Virus record (IMG/VR): IMGVR_UViG_3300033148_001756
Location: 1 to 43,916 of that record
Length of the DNA stretch: 43,916 nucleotides
Direction: 5' to 3' (one strand)
From: a virus
Within the stretch, counting starts at the first letter, position 1; every line of letters starts with the position of its first letter. Positions 23,132 through 30,856 of this stretch are shown piece by piece. Made by a program: the position numbers and the translations under genes. Under the pieces are notes generated by a model, which was not told the origin of the DNA, did no database searches, and saw nothing but the letters and a program-made list of their open reading frames with translations.

Positions 23132-23153
23132 ATGGGAAAGATAAAGAATATGC
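23124..23153. repeat. Direct repeat of a gene-start region, copy 2
   Basis: The copy that contains the working start (ATG 23132) of the 104-residue gene. Confidence 0.7.
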
Positions 23154-23446
23154 AAAAATTTAATATGTTCTATCCTTTTGATATAAGCAAAGAAAAACAA
23201 ATCCAAGTTTCTGACGACAACACTATATCATTAACTAAATGGGATAACTGGAGTCATTACGGTCAAAAAATGTACAACAAAACAACAATTTTAAATATAA
23301 ACTTAGAACAATTTAAAAAACAATTTTTATCGGATAATTTAAAATATAAACCAAAAAGAAATGCAGATTATAAAAAACTAGAATTATCTGATAAAGAAAA
23401 ACTAAATATAGGCAAATATTTAATAAAATTTGAAGGTTTAAAATAA
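23132..23446 (+). CDS. Hypothetical 104-residue protein
   Basis: Begins GKIKNMQKFNMFYPFDISKE; strand-rich middle (TISLTKWDNWSHYGQKMYNK) and a basic helical end. GGAT is the only upstream ribosome-site candidate. Directly precedes the replication initiator gene, so a replication-linked role is possible. Not recognised. Confidence 0.6.
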   Translation: MGKIKNMQKFNMFYPFDISKEKQIQVSDDNTISLTKWDNWSHYGQKMYNKTTILNINLEQFKKQFLSDNLKYKPKRNADYKKLELSDKEKLNIGKYLIKFEGLK

Positions 23447-24445
23447 ATGAATTATAGAAAGTTTTTACAATCAACATTATCAAGCAATGCATTCTGGCAA
23501 CTCAACAAAACCTTAGTAAAAAAGCTAGGGTTTGAAAGTGCTATACTGTTATCTGATTTAATATCAAAAGAACAATATTTTACAAACAAAAACCAAATTG
23601 ATAATAAAGGCGGGTTTTTCAATACACAAGAAAACATCGAAGCTGACACAACACTATCACCACACAAGCAAAGAAAAGCATTAAAGCTCTTGATTGGCAA
23701 TGGATTGGTGGTCGTATATAAAAAAGGGATTCCGCAAAGATTGCATTATATTATAAATCATTATGACATAGCAATGTTTTTAACACAAGAGATTGAGGAA
23801 ATAAACAATAATGACTTAAAAGATAGTGAATCAGTTGTTCAAGACATAGACACCCATAAGTTAAATACTTTAACAACTGGGAGTGCAAAACCTTTACCTT
23901 ATAATAAGAATAAAGATAATAAGAATAAAGATAATAAAACTATTAGTCAAGACGTAGAAATTACAATTGAGGAAGTTGATCCAGTTAGTATAGAACCTTT
24001 GTTTGATAAATCAAACGATATTAAAATAATGTCTTCATTGAATATGATCTGGAGCAACTACTACAGAAAAAAAGATGATAAGCCTCATACTATATTTAAG
24101 AGATTACAAGACAGTTTTAATTCAGAGTATGATAAAATTTACGGTGAACCAATGTTGGATTTATTCACACCTAAAAACAACGGAATAATTAAGAACATTG
24201 AAAAGACATTGCTAAGAGCAGACAACCCATTAGAGACAGCTTATAACAAGTTAGAACTACTAAGCACTATAGCAAAGAATAAAAACAAATATCAAGACTG
24301 GAAATTTACACCAATTGAGTTACAGAAACATTTAAGTGATTTAGTAGATGGTTGTGTTAAAGGGGTTGCGGTCGAAAATAATAAAAGCAATATACCGAAC
24401 AATGAAGAGATTGCCGAAATGATGAGAAATATGGAGAGTAATTAA
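23447..24445 (+). CDS. Replication initiator (DnaD-like N-terminal domain)
   Basis: 332 residues. Residues 1-110 (NAFWQLNKTLVKKLGFESAI, LLSDLISKEQYF, FFNTQENIEADTTLSPHKQR, KALKLLIGNGLVVVYKKGIP) are a winged-helix domain of the kind found in phage replisome organisers and DnaD/RepA-type initiators. A low-complexity linker encodes NKNKDNKNKDNK, and the DNA there is a tandem 15-base repeat (23903-23932) that could be iterons. The C-terminal half (about 185-330) is helical. With no phage polymerase or helicase visible, this protein probably opens the origin and recruits host machinery with the 25245 protein. Confidence 0.75.
   Translation: MNYRKFLQSTLSSNAFWQLNKTLVKKLGFESAILLSDLISKEQYFTNKNQIDNKGGFFNTQENIEADTTLSPHKQRKALKLLIGNGLVVVYKKGIPQRLHYIINHYDIAMFLTQEIEEINNNDLKDSESVVQDIDTHKLNTLTTGSAKPLPYNKNKDNKNKDNKTISQDVEITIEEVDPVSIEPLFDKSNDIKIMSSLNMIWSNYYRKKDDKPHTIFKRLQDSFNSEYDKIYGEPMLDLFTPKNNGIIKNIEKTLLRADNPLETAYNKLELLSTIAKNKNKYQDWKFTPIELQKHLSDLVDGCVKGVAVENNKSNIPNNEEIAEMMRNMESN
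23903..23932. repeat. Tandem 15-base repeat inside initiator gene
   Basis: Two exact copies of AATAAGAATAAAGAT, then the start of a third. The repeat is AT-rich and lies within the initiator gene. Initiator-gene iterons are a known origin layout (lambda O), but codon-level expansion of a Lys/Asn linker is an equal explanation. Confidence 0.6.
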
Positions 24446-24446
24446 A

Positions 24447-24605
24447 ATGAATAATGTAGAAATTTTTGAATGGTTGAAAAAACAAAATTATCAAACTGAA
24501 TATGAGGAAACAGGGGAGTATACAATGTTTTTTGGTGTCGATATGCCAAAAATATTAAATGACTTTTATAATCATAAGTCTCAATTGACGTTCAAACAGA
24601 AATGA
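24447..24605 (+). CDS. 52-residue protein
   Basis: ATG 24447, one base after the initiator stop region; GGAGAG lies in the last initiator codons. Helix followed by strands (NVEIFEWLKKQNYQTEYEET, YTMFFGVDMPKILNDFY). Not recognised. Confidence 0.5.
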   Translation: MNNVEIFEWLKKQNYQTEYEETGEYTMFFGVDMPKILNDFYNHKSQLTFKQK

Positions 24606-24640
24606 TGAAAAATTTATAAATAAAAAATAGAGGTAGAGAG

Positions 24641-24979
24641 ATGAAAAATTGTGATAATAAAAATTGTGATGACTATAGTAATATTGGAAGAAAGAATTGT
24701 ATGGAATTTACAGAGTTAGGAATGGCAACGTGTAATGACTACATGAGTAGCGAAGAAGACCTAATAAAAAAAATAAACGACATTCCAGATCCGATTCAAG
24801 ATGAAGACGAACTAAAAACATATTTAATTGATAAATGGGCGAGTGATTACATGAACGCTTTCTTGTTGAAGTCTAAAAAATATGATTTGGAATATTTAAA
24901 CGAGAATGAAACAATAGCGAAGAGGTCATACAATCTAGCTGATGCAATGTGGAACGCAAGACAAGAGAGTTTAAAGTAA
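24641..24979 (+). CDS. Protein with N-terminal Cys4 module
   Basis: 112 residues; GAGG upstream. Residues 4-34 carry Cys4, Cys9, Cys20 and Cys31, each of the last three followed after two residues by Tyr or Phe. This is the module found twice in the DUF3310 protein at 18555. The C-terminal part (LKTYLIDKWASDYMNAFLLK, RSYNLADAMWNARQ) is a helical phage domain of unknown role. Stop overlaps the next start (TAATG). Confidence 0.65.
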   Translation: MKNCDNKNCDDYSNIGRKNCMEFTELGMATCNDYMSSEEDLIKKINDIPDPIQDEDELKTYLIDKWASDYMNAFLLKSKKYDLEYLNENETIAKRSYNLADAMWNARQESLK

Positions 24980-25245
24980 TGATAAAAACATATAACTACA
25001 AGGGAGTCACTTTTTACATAGAAGTGAGATTGAAAGAAAAAAAAATTGACGACAGTATTTATTACACCATGTTCTCAGTTGTGAGTACTGAAAATTTTGA
25101 TGGGAGAACAGACGAAAAAGATATTCGGCAAAATAGAATAGAACTAGAAGTTAAAAAAGAAGAGAATGTAATTAAAAAACATATAGACGAAAAATTAGAC
25201 GTGATCAACTCAGAAAAGATATTATTAGAGATGGGGTTTAAATAA
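24979..25245 (+). CDS. Hypothetical 88-residue protein
   Basis: ATG 24979 overlaps the previous stop; a longer in-frame version starting at 24949 would sit inside the upstream gene. Begins KTYNYKGVTFYIEVRLKEKK, then a charged helix. Not recognised. Ends at TAATG with the next gene. Confidence 0.55.
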   Translation: MIKTYNYKGVTFYIEVRLKEKKIDDSIYYTMFSVVSTENFDGRTDEKDIRQNRIELEVKKEENVIKKHIDEKLDVINSEKILLEMGFK

Positions 25246-25850
25246 TGAACACAGATAAATTCATGTTATCGCTTGTAAGTTATTATGGCAACTATGCAAA
25301 TGATATAATATCAAGCATAGTAAAAAAATATATCGAGAGCTTAGAAAAGAACGGTTCTAATCTTGAAAAGATGTTTTATGAGATTGTCAAACTTCACAGC
25401 AACCAATACAAGACACCGCCCGACGTTGCTAAAATAATTGAACTAACAACAGACAAGAACGAAGTAGAAAAGAAAGCACTTGAAGCGTGGAACGAAATAA
25501 ACAAGAATGTTAACAGTTACGCAAATGCAATAATTGAAGATGGTGCTTTACAATATGCAATAGAAAACTTAAATGGTTGGGTGAATTTCTGTCAAAGAGA
25601 CAATGATCCAGCAAAAGAAGCCTGGGTTAAAAAGCGATTCATGGAACTTTACGAAATAGGATATACCGAGAATATCGAGCCGAAAATACTAAAAGGTATC
25701 GTTTATCAACAGGGTGGCAAAGAACCACGTGTGGTGTACGTGGGCGGCTCTGAGAGGTGTCTACAGATAGAACAAGACATCAAAACAAAAGCGATTGAAG
25801 AAAACAAAGTGATGCAACAAATAAATTTTAAAAGTGGGGAAGTTAAATGA
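25245..25850 (+). CDS. DUF6475-like replication protein, possible helicase loader
   Basis: 201 residues. Helical throughout: MLSLVSYYGNYANDIISSIV, KYIESLEK.. and KTPPDVAKIIELTTDK, then ALEAWNEINKNVNSYA, and later ENLNGWVNFCQRDNDPAKEA. The order 'yg..ls......Y...L', 'P.iaki', 'A..aW', 'GGW..lc' recalls a phage family annotated DUF6475, found next to initiators. A role in loading host helicase is inferred from position only. Coupled to both neighbours by overlaps. Confidence 0.55.
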   Translation: MNTDKFMLSLVSYYGNYANDIISSIVKKYIESLEKNGSNLEKMFYEIVKLHSNQYKTPPDVAKIIELTTDKNEVEKKALEAWNEINKNVNSYANAIIEDGALQYAIENLNGWVNFCQRDNDPAKEAWVKKRFMELYEIGYTENIEPKILKGIVYQQGGKEPRVVYVGGSERCLQIEQDIKTKAIEENKVMQQINFKSGEVK

Positions 25851-26167
25851 GCAATACTGTAGATGAGGCATCCTTAAAGGCTAAGGAATGGTGTAAAAAA
25901 AACAAAGGTTGGGAAAGAATTTGTGACATTCCAGATTATACAATATATAATAAAACTTTTGAAGAGTTATCGAAAAGCGAAAAAAAAGAATGGAATGAAT
26001 ATCATCCTAGTGATCCGATTGGAGCGTGGGAAGAATTTGGAATAAAAGAATCTAAGATAAGATCAGGTTTAATTGGTTCCGATGGAATATTCTACAATGA
26101 TATATTTGAAGCAATAAAAAATAAAATGGACTTCATGACTGTAATGAAAACCGGGAAAGGAAAGTAA
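25847..26167 (+). CDS. Hypothetical 106-residue protein
   Basis: Starts as ATGA with the previous gene. Contains CKKNKGWERICDIPDYTIYN and YHPSDPIGAWEEFG. Not recognised. Sits in the replication/recombination block. Confidence 0.55.
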   Translation: MSNTVDEASLKAKEWCKKNKGWERICDIPDYTIYNKTFEELSKSEKKEWNEYHPSDPIGAWEEFGIKESKIRSGLIGSDGIFYNDIFEAIKNKMDFMTVMKTGKGK

Positions 26168-26168
26168 A

Positions 26169-26651
26169 ATGAAAATAACAGCAAAGGCGCAAGCCAACTG
26201 GTATCAAACAAACACTAGCGATATACAATCACTACAAAGTTTCTGTAAAAAGAACGATGGAAAAGAATTGACTATTGAGTTTAAAGTAAAAAGCAATAGT
26301 CGGTCAGTACAGGCAAACAGATTTTATTTCGGAGTAGTCATTAAAGCATTTGAGAGACTCAATGGTTATCAAAGCGACAGCAACCACAGACTACTCAAAG
26401 AACAGTTTTTAAAATATCGTAGACCAGAAGAAGAAATTGAAGCTATTAAGCAAATGAAACAAAAAGCTAACTTAAAATTAGAGGAAGCCGACAAGTACTA
26501 TATTAAATCGTCAGCAGACTTAAAGGTTATTGATTTTATAAGATATATTGATCTATGCTTAGAACTACTATATGAATATGGCGGTCATTTAGATATGCAA
26601 GAGGGTAGCGAGTACAAGGAATTAAAAAAAGATGACAAGGGTAGTTTTTAA
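26169..26651 (+). CDS. NinB-like recombination protein
   Basis: 160 residues; GGAAAG upstream. ELTIEFKVKSNSRSVQANRF continuing FYFGVVIKAFERLNGYQSDS NHRLLKEQF matches the layout of NinB/Orf-type and related phage proteins ('.rs..QNr.yw......a...g......h..lk..f'). Lambda Orf (NinB) assists RecBCD-independent recombination. Later residues are helical with a basic stretch (KQMKQKANLKLEEADKYY). The RusA gene downstream supports a recombination role. Confidence 0.55.
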   Translation: MKITAKAQANWYQTNTSDIQSLQSFCKKNDGKELTIEFKVKSNSRSVQANRFYFGVVIKAFERLNGYQSDSNHRLLKEQFLKYRRPEEEIEAIKQMKQKANLKLEEADKYYIKSSADLKVIDFIRYIDLCLELLYEYGGHLDMQEGSEYKELKKDDKGSF

Positions 26652-26652
26652 G

Positions 26653-26681
26653 TTGACAGATTAGGAAAGAATAAATATATT
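26653..26681 (+). promoter_or_regulatory. Sigma70-type promoter before the 26707 gene
   Basis: TTGACA (26653-26658), 17-base spacer, TATATT (26676-26681). Starts within the last bases of the NinB-like gene region and 25 bases before the next ATG. Confidence 0.75.
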
Positions 26682-26706
26682 GAATTAAATAAAAGAGGAG
26701 AAGAGA

Positions 26707-26997
26707 ATGAATATATCTTTAAATGAAATAGAAGCGGAAGCCCACAGGGCAAGTAAAGACAAGTTCGATAGTCGCCAAGACAGGAAGGCTAATCAATATG
26801 GCGGGTGGACACGTAAAGAAGGGTTTACAGCAGGAGCCTTATGGATGCAGGAGCAAGTAAATAAAAACATTAAAAATATTTTATTGGGAAAAGTTCAAAC
26901 TTTAGACATTGAAGATTTTCACACTGAAGAAGACTGGATTAAGAAAAGTGAAGTTGAAGAAATAATAGATATGCACTATGGCAATAAAACAGGATAA
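26707..26997 (+). CDS. Conserved early phage protein
   Basis: 96 residues; AGAGGAG upstream. EIEAEAHRASKDKFDSRQDR continuing to GGWTRKEGFTAGALWMQEQV resembles a common small phage protein ('g.....k..f..Ga.wm'). No function known. First gene of the operon from the promoter at 26653. Confidence 0.6.
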   Translation: MNISLNEIEAEAHRASKDKFDSRQDRKANQYGGWTRKEGFTAGALWMQEQVNKNIKNILLGKVQTLDIEDFHTEEDWIKKSEVEEIIDMHYGNKTG

Positions 26998-27000
26998 ACA

Positions 27001-27204
27001 ATGAACATATTAACAGCAACACAAGAACAAAGAAAGAATTACTTTAAAGAACATGCACCGGATAAATGTTTTGATTGCTTACACTGCCAATTTAGTTTTG
27101 CGGGTAGCATAGTTTGCATGGAAAGCGTGAAGAGTCATGATGATTTTCCAAGAATAGTTGAAGGGAAAAAGATAACAAGTTGTAATAAAAAAGAGAAAAT
27201 GTAA
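27001..27204 (+). CDS. Cys-rich small protein
   Basis: 67 residues. Cys23, Cys26, Cys29, Cys39 and Cys61 suggest a zinc site. Begins LTATQEQRKNYFKEHAPDKC. Function unknown. Confidence 0.6.
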   Translation: MNILTATQEQRKNYFKEHAPDKCFDCLHCQFSFAGSIVCMESVKSHDDFPRIVEGKKITSCNKKEKM

Positions 27205-27205
27205 T

Positions 27206-27535
27206 ATGGATTACAGAATAGAAGATCAATTAAGGCGAGTCCACGAAAGAGATAACTGGACATGTCAAAAATGTGGAAAGCCGTCAAACCAAGCAGCGCA
27301 TCGGATAGGAAAAGGAAAGGTTAATCATAAAGCATCAATGAGATATGTTATGGAAAATCATCCAGAAATGACACATTTGAAAAGTGACGACATTATACAC
27401 CATTTATTAAATATGGTGGCAACATGTAGTACCGAATGCAATAGTAGTTATAATATAGGAAACAACATAATAGAAACAAACAAATTGATAGAAAAAATAT
27501 TAAAGGAGTTGAGGAATGGAAAAAGTAGAGCTTGA
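27206..27535 (+). CDS. HNH-type protein
   Basis: 109 residues. CQKCGKPSNQAAHRIGKG supplies a Cys pair and the first His; DDIIHHLLNMVATCSTECNS continues with the second Cys pair typical of HNH domains ('H..N....C..CN'). May be a nuclease of the NinG/HNH type acting in recombination, or a structural relative. The third catalytic position is an Asn-rich stretch (NSSYNIGNN). Overlaps the next gene. Confidence 0.65.
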   Translation: MDYRIEDQLRRVHERDNWTCQKCGKPSNQAAHRIGKGKVNHKASMRYVMENHPEMTHLKSDDIIHHLLNMVATCSTECNSSYNIGNNIIETNKLIEKILKELRNGKSRA

Positions 27536-27818
27536 TTTAGTACATTATGAAAAAATGAAGAAAGAGATTAGAGACCTGAAAGAAAAAAATAAAAAACTTA
27601 AAAATGGTCAAATTGTAATTGCTTTTGGACATTTAAATGGATGGATGGGATTTGACTGGACAAGAGAAGAATTTAGCAACCCTAAAAAATTAAATGAAAT
27701 AGAAGCAATTAAAAACATAGACATGCGAAACAAAAAAAAGATCGCAGGATTAGAAAATGAAATAAAAAAACTAAAATCAAGAACGATATTTGATTTTATA
27801 AGAGGCAAAAATAAATGA
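27516..27818 (+). CDS. Coiled-coil protein
   Basis: 100 residues with two charged coiled-coil stretches (YEKMKKEIRDLKEKNKKLKN; KKIAGLENEIKKLKSR) around a short aromatic region (GHLNGWMGFDWTREEF). Overlaps both neighbours by a few codons. Not recognised. Confidence 0.55.
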   Translation: MEKVELDLVHYEKMKKEIRDLKEKNKKLKNGQIVIAFGHLNGWMGFDWTREEFSNPKKLNEIEAIKNIDMRNKKKIAGLENEIKKLKSRTIFDFIRGKNK

Positions 27819-28243
27819 TTAAATTTCAAGATGATAGTTCACATTCAAAACCAAACTTCTACAAGAAACACAAAGAAGACGGTGGATTCGATATTCTAAG
27901 TGATGAAAACATATGGTTGATGCCACACGAATCTGCTATAATTGAGACTAATTTAAAAATTGATTTACCTTTTGGGAAAAGTGGGATAATTAAAGGAAAA
28001 AGTGGAATGTGTTTCAACCATGATATAGTTGTAGACCAAGATGGGACTATAGACCCGGGATATGAGGGATATATTAAGGTTAAATTGAGAAATAATGGAA
28101 GTCAAAAATTTGAAATAAACAAAGGTGATAAAGTTGCGCAAATGCTTATTGTAAATGTTTACACAGGTGATTTTGTCAAGGTTAAAGAAATTGAATCTAA
28201 AAGCACTAGGGGAGATGGTGGCTATGGGAGTACTGGCAAATAA
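27815..28243 (+). CDS. dut: dUTPase
   Basis: 142 residues, starting as ATGA. All five motifs are seen in order: GGFDIL (near 23), GKSGM (near 60), DQDGTIDPGYEGYIKVKLRN, NKGDKVAQMLI and RGDGGYGSTGK at the end. Trimeric dUTPase hydrolyses dUTP to dUMP and keeps uracil out of phage DNA. The last motif lies beyond the start of the next gene, so that gene must begin within the final codons of this one. Confidence 0.9.
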   Translation: MIKFQDDSSHSKPNFYKKHKEDGGFDILSDENIWLMPHESAIIETNLKIDLPFGKSGIIKGKSGMCFNHDIVVDQDGTIDPGYEGYIKVKLRNNGSQKFEINKGDKVAQMLIVNVYTGDFVKVKEIESKSTRGDGGYGSTGK

Positions 28244-28733
28244 AAGCTTAACACAGAAAGAACTAATGAAAGATTTAAGTTATGATTGTGATACTGGAAT
28301 CTTTATACGAAAAATATCAAGGTCTAATGTGAATATTGGGGATATTGCAGGAGGTACAGAAAAAAATGGATATAGAGTAATAAGATTAAAAGGTAAAAAG
28401 TATAAAGCTCATAGACTAGCTTGGCTTTACATTTATGGTAAATTTCCAGATGATCAGATAGACCATATAAATCATATTAGAAACGACAACAGGATATCAA
28501 ACTTGAGAAGTGTTACACGATCAGAAAATTTAAAAAATCAATCAATGTTTAAGAATAATACAAGCGGTTTTTCTGGGGTGAAATGGGATAAAAGAGACAA
28601 GGTGTGGAAATCTCAAATAGGTGTAAATGGGAAAAGAATTCATTTAGGGGAATTCACGGATAAACAAGATGCAATAAAGGCAAGAAAAGAGGCAAATATA
28701 AAATATGGATTTCATGAAAATCATGGCAAATAA
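28224..28733 (+). CDS. HNH homing-type endonuclease with AP2 domain
   Basis: About 169 residues from ATG 28224, with GGGGAG upstream; another in-frame ATG lies at 28215. Overlaps the dUTPase end by about 20 bases. The N-terminal part (ELMKDLSYDCDTGIFIRK) is the usual lead-in. The HNH motif is KAHRLAWLYIYGKFPDDQID, HINHIRNDNRISNLR. Residues about 115-165 (SGFSGVKWDKRDKVWKSQIG, GKRIHLGEFTDKQDAIKARK) form an AP2-type DNA-binding domain. This is a free-standing homing endonuclease layout, probably a mobile cargo gene. Confidence 0.8.
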   Translation: MGVLANKSLTQKELMKDLSYDCDTGIFIRKISRSNVNIGDIAGGTEKNGYRVIRLKGKKYKAHRLAWLYIYGKFPDDQIDHINHIRNDNRISNLRSVTRSENLKNQSMFKNNTSGFSGVKWDKRDKVWKSQIGVNGKRIHLGEFTDKQDAIKARKEANIKYGFHENHGK

Positions 28734-28951
28734 TGAAAACTAAAAGATATTTCAGTAAGATGCTTAATCAATTTTTCACTAGAAACGAAAAAGGTATAAA
28801 CTTTGAAGACGGAATAAATTACAGCAATAACGAAATAAAACGATTGCAAAATGTAGACACTGATAGTAAAGTAGCAATACATAATTTAAAAAAAGTATTT
28901 AGCGGGGAGCTGATAGATGGGGAGAGAAAAAAAAAGAGAGATAATATTTAG
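28733..28951 (+). CDS. Conserved small phage protein
   Basis: 72 residues, starting at TAATG. KRYFSKMLNQFF, FEDGINYSNNEIKRL and VAIHNLKKVFSGELI follow the order of a common phage protein of unknown function ('i..lk..f.G..i'). Overlaps the YopX gene. Confidence 0.6.
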   Translation: MKTKRYFSKMLNQFFTRNEKGINFEDGINYSNNEIKRLQNVDTDSKVAIHNLKKVFSGELIDGERKKKRDNI

Positions 28952-29315
28952 AGCTTGGAACGAAAAAAGAAGAAAGTTTTATTATTTTAAAGATGGAAGA
29001 TACTTTAAAAACTTAGAGTTAAAAAACTGTATACCAGATAGACTATACAGCGGAGAATTTAATTGGGAAAACAAAGAGCAATATATAAATATAAACACAA
29101 AAGATAATGTAATGATATTTGAAAATGATATTATTGACAAATACTGGAATCATTTATTCATCATAGAGCATAATATCAAAGATGGTTATGAAGCAGGACA
29201 TGGGTATAATGAAGTTGTTAAGAAATCTGGATTTGAATTCAAGTTTGACAGTGTTGATTTTAAGGTAGTAGGGAATATTCACGAAACGCCAGAGTTGATA
29301 AAGGATGCAAGATGA
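28917..29315 (+). CDS. Second YopX family protein
   Basis: 132 residues; GGGGAG upstream. REIIFRAWNEKRRKFYYFKD and NTKDNVMIFENDII fit YopX, and the end (FKVVGNIHETPEL) matches the family close. It differs clearly from the first copy at 18998, so it is an old paralogue or separate acquisition. Coupled to RusA by ATGA. Confidence 0.75.
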   Translation: MGREKKREIIFRAWNEKRRKFYYFKDGRYFKNLELKNCIPDRLYSGEFNWENKEQYININTKDNVMIFENDIIDKYWNHLFIIEHNIKDGYEAGHGYNEVVKKSGFEFKFDSVDFKVVGNIHETPELIKDAR

Positions 29316-29743
29316 TTAAGATTTTAGATATATCAAATATAAAAGTAGTAGGGATAAATAAGAAGTTTGGTGCTAAGTGCATGTTAGTTAAGAAAAGATG
29401 GTCGGCACGTTTATTTCTAGCTAAAGAATACAGGGAGTTTAAAAAGCTTATTGAATTAAGCGCAAGAGACAAGAAAATTAAACCACCTTTTAAGCTTATA
29501 ATGATTACAGAAATGTATGCAGACATAGATGCACCAATTAAAGTAGTTCTTGATGGATTAGAAAAAAAACTTGGAAATGATAGAGACGTGCTTAATTTAG
29601 ATGCTAGAAAAATACTAATCAAGCGTGGAGCAGTCGGTCAACTGAGAGTTTATGCCGATACTATGATAAATCAATGTAGAGAGTGTGGAGCAGATAAAGG
29701 ACATGAAGAGATTTGTATTAAGTGTGGGGAAATATGTTCATAG
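29312..29743 (+). CDS. rusA: RusA-type Holliday junction resolvase with C-terminal zinc ribbon
   Basis: 143 residues. The core MYADIDAPIKVVLDGLEKKL followed by GNDRDVLNLDARKI carries the catalytic Asp pattern of RusA (D.D...K...D.L.....DD). The N-terminal strand region is shorter than usual. A C-terminal extension, CRECGADKGHEEICIKCGEI, holds two CxxC pairs that should bind zinc; classical RusA lacks this. Junction resolution fits the ERF/SSB/NinB-like recombination genes. Confidence 0.75.
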   Translation: MIKILDISNIKVVGINKKFGAKCMLVKKRWSARLFLAKEYREFKKLIELSARDKKIKPPFKLIMITEMYADIDAPIKVVLDGLEKKLGNDRDVLNLDARKILIKRGAVGQLRVYADTMINQCRECGADKGHEEICIKCGEICS

Positions 29744-29931
29744 CAAGAGACAAAAGATTAAATTTACTATTTCTATATGATAGAATGCCAGAAAGACGCG
29801 GTGGTAATATTTGGGTATTGCCAAGTAATCAAAAAAATGGGTTCTCACAAGAGATAGACAAGGATTTGTTTCCAGATTTAAGATGGGAAGATGAGCCGAT
29901 AAAGGTAGAAATAAAAGAGGTAGAGATATGA
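29734..29931 (+). CDS. Small hypothetical protein
   Basis: 65 residues from ATG 29734, overlapping RusA by ten bases, with GGGGA upstream in the RusA zinc-ribbon codons. Strand-rich (KRLNLLFLYDRMPERRGGNI), acidic at the end. Not recognised. Coupled to the next gene by ATGA. Confidence 0.55.
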   Translation: MFIARDKRLNLLFLYDRMPERRGGNIWVLPSNQKNGFSQEIDKDLFPDLRWEDEPIKVEIKEVEI

Positions 29932-30296
29932 TACATAAAAAGATAAAGATAAGACCTACAAACGAGACAGCAGCAATAATATATTCTAAAGACAGAAAGA
30001 AAGTAATAAATTATTTATCAAAGAAGCACGACATAAATATCAAAGATAACTTTAACTATTTAGACGGGAGCCAAACAACAATTACGGATCACAAAACTGG
30101 CGAAGTTTATATTTATGTAATTCTATTCGATAAGGCCCCACAAATTGTAGCTCACGAGATAGTTCATTTAATTTGGGATTTGTCAAGAGAGTCAGGAATA
30201 GAAATAAATTCCAACAGCGAAGAGTGGCAAGCATATTTAATGGGATATCTAATGACTGAGATATTAGACTTTGATAGTTATGAGAGGTTAAAGTAA
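29928..30296 (+). CDS. HExxH metallopeptidase-like protein
   Basis: 122 residues. HEIVH (His76, Glu77, His80) followed by EEWQAYLMGYL about 18 residues later gives the two His and a Glu ligand of a zincin-like site. Related small HExxH proteins are widespread in phages, with unknown substrates. The N-terminal half is mixed strand/helix. Stop overlaps the next start (TAATG). Confidence 0.65.
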   Translation: MIHKKIKIRPTNETAAIIYSKDRKKVINYLSKKHDINIKDNFNYLDGSQTTITDHKTGEVYIYVILFDKAPQIVAHEIVHLIWDLSRESGIEINSNSEEWQAYLMGYLMTEILDFDSYERLK

Positions 30297-30601
30297 TGGA
30301 AAAAGGGATAATGAGTCAAGACGAAATAGATCACCTATTAACACAAGTTGCACTTAGTGATCCTTGGGAATTTGGGAGGTCTGGGATAAATCCAAAAGAA
30401 TTACCAAATGACATCCAAAAGTTAAAAAAAAAAGATTTAATTGCAATGTGCGCAGAATACCAAAAAGAAGCATTATATAATTATAAAAAGATAGACGGTG
30501 ACGCGAAAAGATGGGAAGAAAAAGAAAAAACATACATTAAAGAGAATAAATTAGCACAAGAAGATATTAAATTTATAAAAGACTTCATATCCAGATTTTA
30601 A
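30296..30601 (+). CDS. Hypothetical helical protein
   Basis: 101 residues. MSQDEIDHLLTQVALSDP near the start, then a Lys-rich helix (about 45-101). Not recognised. Last gene before the promoter at 30618. Confidence 0.6.
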   Translation: MEKGIMSQDEIDHLLTQVALSDPWEFGRSGINPKELPNDIQKLKKKDLIAMCAEYQKEALYNYKKIDGDAKRWEEKEKTYIKENKLAQEDIKFIKDFISRF

Positions 30602-30617
30602 AGATCAAATAAATGAC

Positions 30618-30647
30618 TTGACGAATAAAACAAGAATAAGATATTAT
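30618..30647 (+). promoter_or_regulatory. Sigma70-type promoter upstream of packaging genes
   Basis: TTGACG (30618-30623), 18-base spacer, TATTAT (30642-30647); AGGAGG and ATG 30667 follow. Probably drives the small genes and terminase. Confidence 0.65.
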
Positions 30648-30666
30648 AAAACCAAAGGAGGAAATA

Positions 30667-30831
30667 ATGAAAAGTTTAATTGAAGACATAACGTGGATAG
30701 CAGTAAGAGTTTTAATAATTGTTGCTTTAATAATGCACATAAATCAAATGAAAAAAAGAATAGACCATTTAGAAAATCCATCAAACGACAAAAGAATAAT
30801 AAACGAATTGAGAGAAGTGATTATTTTATAA
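30667..30831 (+). CDS. Small single-pass membrane protein
   Basis: 54 residues; AGGAGG upstream. One hydrophobic helix (WIAVRVLIIVALIMHI) followed by a charged coil. A longer reading frame over 30693-30980 on the same strand is rejected in its favour. Not recognised. Confidence 0.55.
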   Translation: MKSLIEDITWIAVRVLIIVALIMHINQMKKRIDHLENPSNDKRIINELREVIIL

Positions 30832-30856
30832 AAAAACTTATCAAAAGGGAGAAACA

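Noticed and set aside
29260-29622. 120-codon frame on the - strand
   Set aside because: Shadow of the RusA gene, whose catalytic pattern is clear.
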